This document shows positions 61,495 through 64,000 of a stretch of 64,000 bases of DNA, piece by piece. The position numbers and the translations under genes were made by a program. The number at the start of each line of letters is the position of its first letter. The stretch's first letter is position 1. Source of the DNA: Chelonoidis abingdonii (Eukaryota > Chordata > Testudines > Testudinidae); NCBI RefSeq assembly GCF_003597395.2, contig NC_133770.1, positions 9,560,173 to 9,624,172 of the forward strand, read 5' to 3'. Under the pieces are notes generated by a model that ran no database searches, was not told where the DNA came from, and saw nothing but the letters and a program-made list of their open reading frames with translations.

Positions 61495-62519
61495 GTACAA
61501 AAAGTGTGTATCTGAGAGTTTTTATTAGTTCTAATTAAGGATACTCAATAGCATCTCCATTGTTAAGGCTGGAATTCAGTTTCCGTTATAAGCTCAATAT
61601 TTCTCCTCCTGCTAAATCCACAAGCAAAGATGTGTCAGTCTCGAAATGAGGACATCATGTCTGTTGTCGAGGTAGAATTTGTCTTTGGGTTTTGAAGTGA
61701 TCAGACAAGAACTTCCTTATCAATGATGCATTTAAAAACGGACACATTCACCAGAGTCCAAAACTTTTTTGCCACTTTATAGCTAAGAGTACAACCAAAA
61801 CATAAACAAAACCAGAAGTGAGACATTTTAGTTCACTGGAGTAATATAGCCACATCCTAGTGCTCAAGACTGTTGATTAAACTCTAATTGTAAGTCATTA
61901 AGATTTTAAATTGTGATGTCCAAGTGTCTCAGTGGCTCCCACAGGCATAAAAAGGGTCACCAGATGTCTGCTGGAGACCTACTGGTAAGCTTTCATTTAA
62001 AGAAGGAAAATAAGTCTCTAGCTCTTTTCGAGCTTAATCGGATAAGTTGTAGGTAAATTAAAACGCGATAAGAAAAATGGTGTTCACCACAGTAGAAGAT
62101 TCCTCAAATGCTTTTTTGCCACATTCTCACTTGAGACCAAGGATGGTGGGAAAGAATTAAAACTGAGTTTATTGGATTCCTCAAGAGGGAGGGAAAGCAA
62201 AGTCAAAGCAGGGTAAATATATTTATTCCCTATGCAAGAGGCAACTATATGCTTTCTTTCTGAATTACTTTCCTGTTAGGAAAAATGATGAGAGAGAGCA
62301 AAAGGAAAGTCTCAGTGAGAGAGCACAGGACATGGATCTTCTCTAGGACAGGCTACTGCAACTCTGAGGCAGGGAGGCAGCATTCTTAAAAATTAAAAAA
62401 TTCTTACACTGCAATTTAGACTTTTCCCATTCAGTGCCAAGGCACCTCTTAAAAAATGCTACACTTTCCTAATGGCATTAGTAAAATTGAAAATACATAA
62501 TGTAGATAAAAATAGTGTT

Positions 62520-64000
62520 TACAAAACCTTTTGTACTGGGAAATATTTTTTCTGCACCCCCAGACAAATGCATAAAGTGGAGACAGGTGAGGAATGTGTG
62601 GCTTCCTCTCAAATTCTCCAATGAGAATCAGTGTTGTTACTTCTTTGTTTCGGTCTTCACTGAGAAGTCTGAAGGAATGTCTAACATAGTGAATGCTTGT
62701 GGGAAGGGGGTAGGTTTAGAAGATAAAATTAAAAAAAGAGCAAGTTAAAAATCACTTAGAAAAGTTAGATGCCTGCAAGTCACCAGGGCCTGATGAAATG
62801 CATCCTAGAATACTCAAGGAGTTAATAGAGGAGTATCTGAACCTCTAGCAAACTTGGAAAGTCAGCGGGAGAATCGGAGAGAGTTGCCAGAAACTGAAAA
62901 GTACAAATAAGTGCCCGATCTAAAAAGGAAATAAAACAACCCAGAAACACAGACCATATTTAATTTCGTGCCAGGAAGATAATGGACAAGTAATTAAAGA
63001 AATCAGCTGCAAACGGAAGGTGGTAAGGATGGGAATAGCCAGATGATGTCAAAGACAAATCGTCAGTCAAACCAATCTGAAGCTTTCCTTTGATAGGAGA
63101 ACGAGCCTATGTGATAAGGAGAAACGGTGGATATGGTATACCTAGACTTATAGCAAGGCATTATCAAGTCTGCAGGAATGCTATCAAAAACTAGCAAATA
63201 CAATTAGATTTGGACTACTGAATAAGGTGGTGCATAACGGCTGGAGAATAACTGTACTCAGAAGAGTGGTTGTTAATGGCTCCCAATCCTGCTGAAAGTA
63301 TAACAAGTGGGTTCCACAGGGGTTGTGTGGGAGCCGGCCTTGTGCAATACTCAACAAACGACTAGATTGGCAATAGAAAGGACGCTTTAGTAAATTGCGA
63401 GATACCAAAGCGGGAGGGAGCAACTGCTTTGGAGGACAGGTCAAAATCAAAAATGATCTGACAAATATGGAGAAATGGTCTAGATAACCGATGAAGTTCA
63501 ATAAAGACAAATGCAAAGTGCGCCGACTTAGGAAGAACAATCAGTTCACACATACAGAGATGGGAAGAGACTGCCTAGGAGGATATGGCAGAAAGAGATC
63601 TAGGGGTCATAGTGGACCACAACTAAATATAGTCAACATGGTGAAGTGTTGCATGAAAAAAAAGCAAACGATCTGGGAGTGCATTAACGGTGGTTGTAAA
63701 CAAGACACGGTGAAGTCATTCTTCGGCTCTAACTCGCCTTGTTAGGGCGCCTCAAGCGGAGTAGGTGTCCAGGTTCTGGCACTCACATGCAAGAAAGATG
63801 TGGAGAAATTGGAGAGGGTCCAGAAAGAGCAAAAGCATGATTAAAGGTCTGAGAACATGACCTAGGAAAGGAAGGCGGAAAAGATTGGGGGTTAATGCAA
63901 CAAAGACAAGGGGGAACAGAAGCAAGTTTCAGGTACTAAAAGGGGTCAATCAAGGAGAGAGAGAAAACGTTCCCTTAGCGTCTAATGAATAGAACAAGAT
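62520..64000 (+). mobile_element. CR1 LINE, decayed RT to 3' region, open at window end
   Basis: Plus-strand fragments in CR1 order: SVFTEKSEG (62660), [15 protein letters not shown] (62790), FNKDKCKVRRL (63490), LGVIVDHN-like (63600), then a [15 protein letters not shown] motif (63800). Many frameshifts and stops. Fills most of the intron after exon 36 within the window. Confidence 0.78.

Noticed and set aside
1..64000. A previously undescribed defence, biosynthetic or regulatory system
   Set aside because: The whole window is one muscle structural gene with intronic repeats. Nothing in it supports a separate system.

Overview
The window is vertebrate genomic DNA, almost certainly from a turtle and probably a cryptodire. 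No assembly metadata was available, so this rests on two signs: many CR1 LINE fragments, and two tRNA-derived SINEs with box A/box B heads and CR1-like tails (39735-40064) that resemble the turtle Cry-type SINE family. hAT-type MITEs and Penelope-like fragments are also abundant.

The whole window lies inside one plus-strand gene, obscurin (OBSCN), the giant muscle protein that links sarcomere and sarcoplasmic reticulum. I assign 36 internal coding exons (440-61494): 35 immunoglobulin I-set domains and one fibronectin type III domain, one domain per exon. They total 9,630 nt (3,210 codons). Every exon is in phase 1 at both ends and a multiple of three, so any exon can be skipped or duplicated without a frameshift. 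The 5' end, 3' end, IQ, SH3, RhoGEF and kinase parts of the gene are outside the window.

Layout: (a) Exon 1 (440-706) is an older-type Ig domain. (b) Exons 2-18 (2138-21729) form a block of 17 closely related 88/89-residue Ig exons, mostly with a Cys-x-Cys F-strand motif and all with unusually weak splice donors. This block contains a local segmental duplication, two decayed Ig exons and a MITE present in one copy but absent from the other. (c) Exons 19-31 (23074-43613) are Ig domains with Cys-Asp-(Ser/Thr)-Gly motifs. Exons 24-27 and 28-31 look like two rounds of a four-domain super-repeat, each ending in an Ig domain without the F-strand cysteine. (d) Exons 32-34 are three more divergent Ig domains separated by introns of 3-5.6 kb. 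(e) Exon 35 is an FN3 domain ending in a motif typical of obscurin, and exon 36 is another Ig domain. (f) From about 62520 to the end is a decayed CR1 LINE in the following intron.

Introns hold CR1 pieces, Penelope-like 3' ends with 12-13 bp target duplications, hAT MITEs with 8 bp duplications, a Tigger/mariner-like element with a TA duplication, a LINE with a 5' inversion, and MIR/L2-like repeats. I see no second host gene, no RNA gene and no prokaryotic-type system. The points of interest are the evolution of the Ig exon array and its splice sites.
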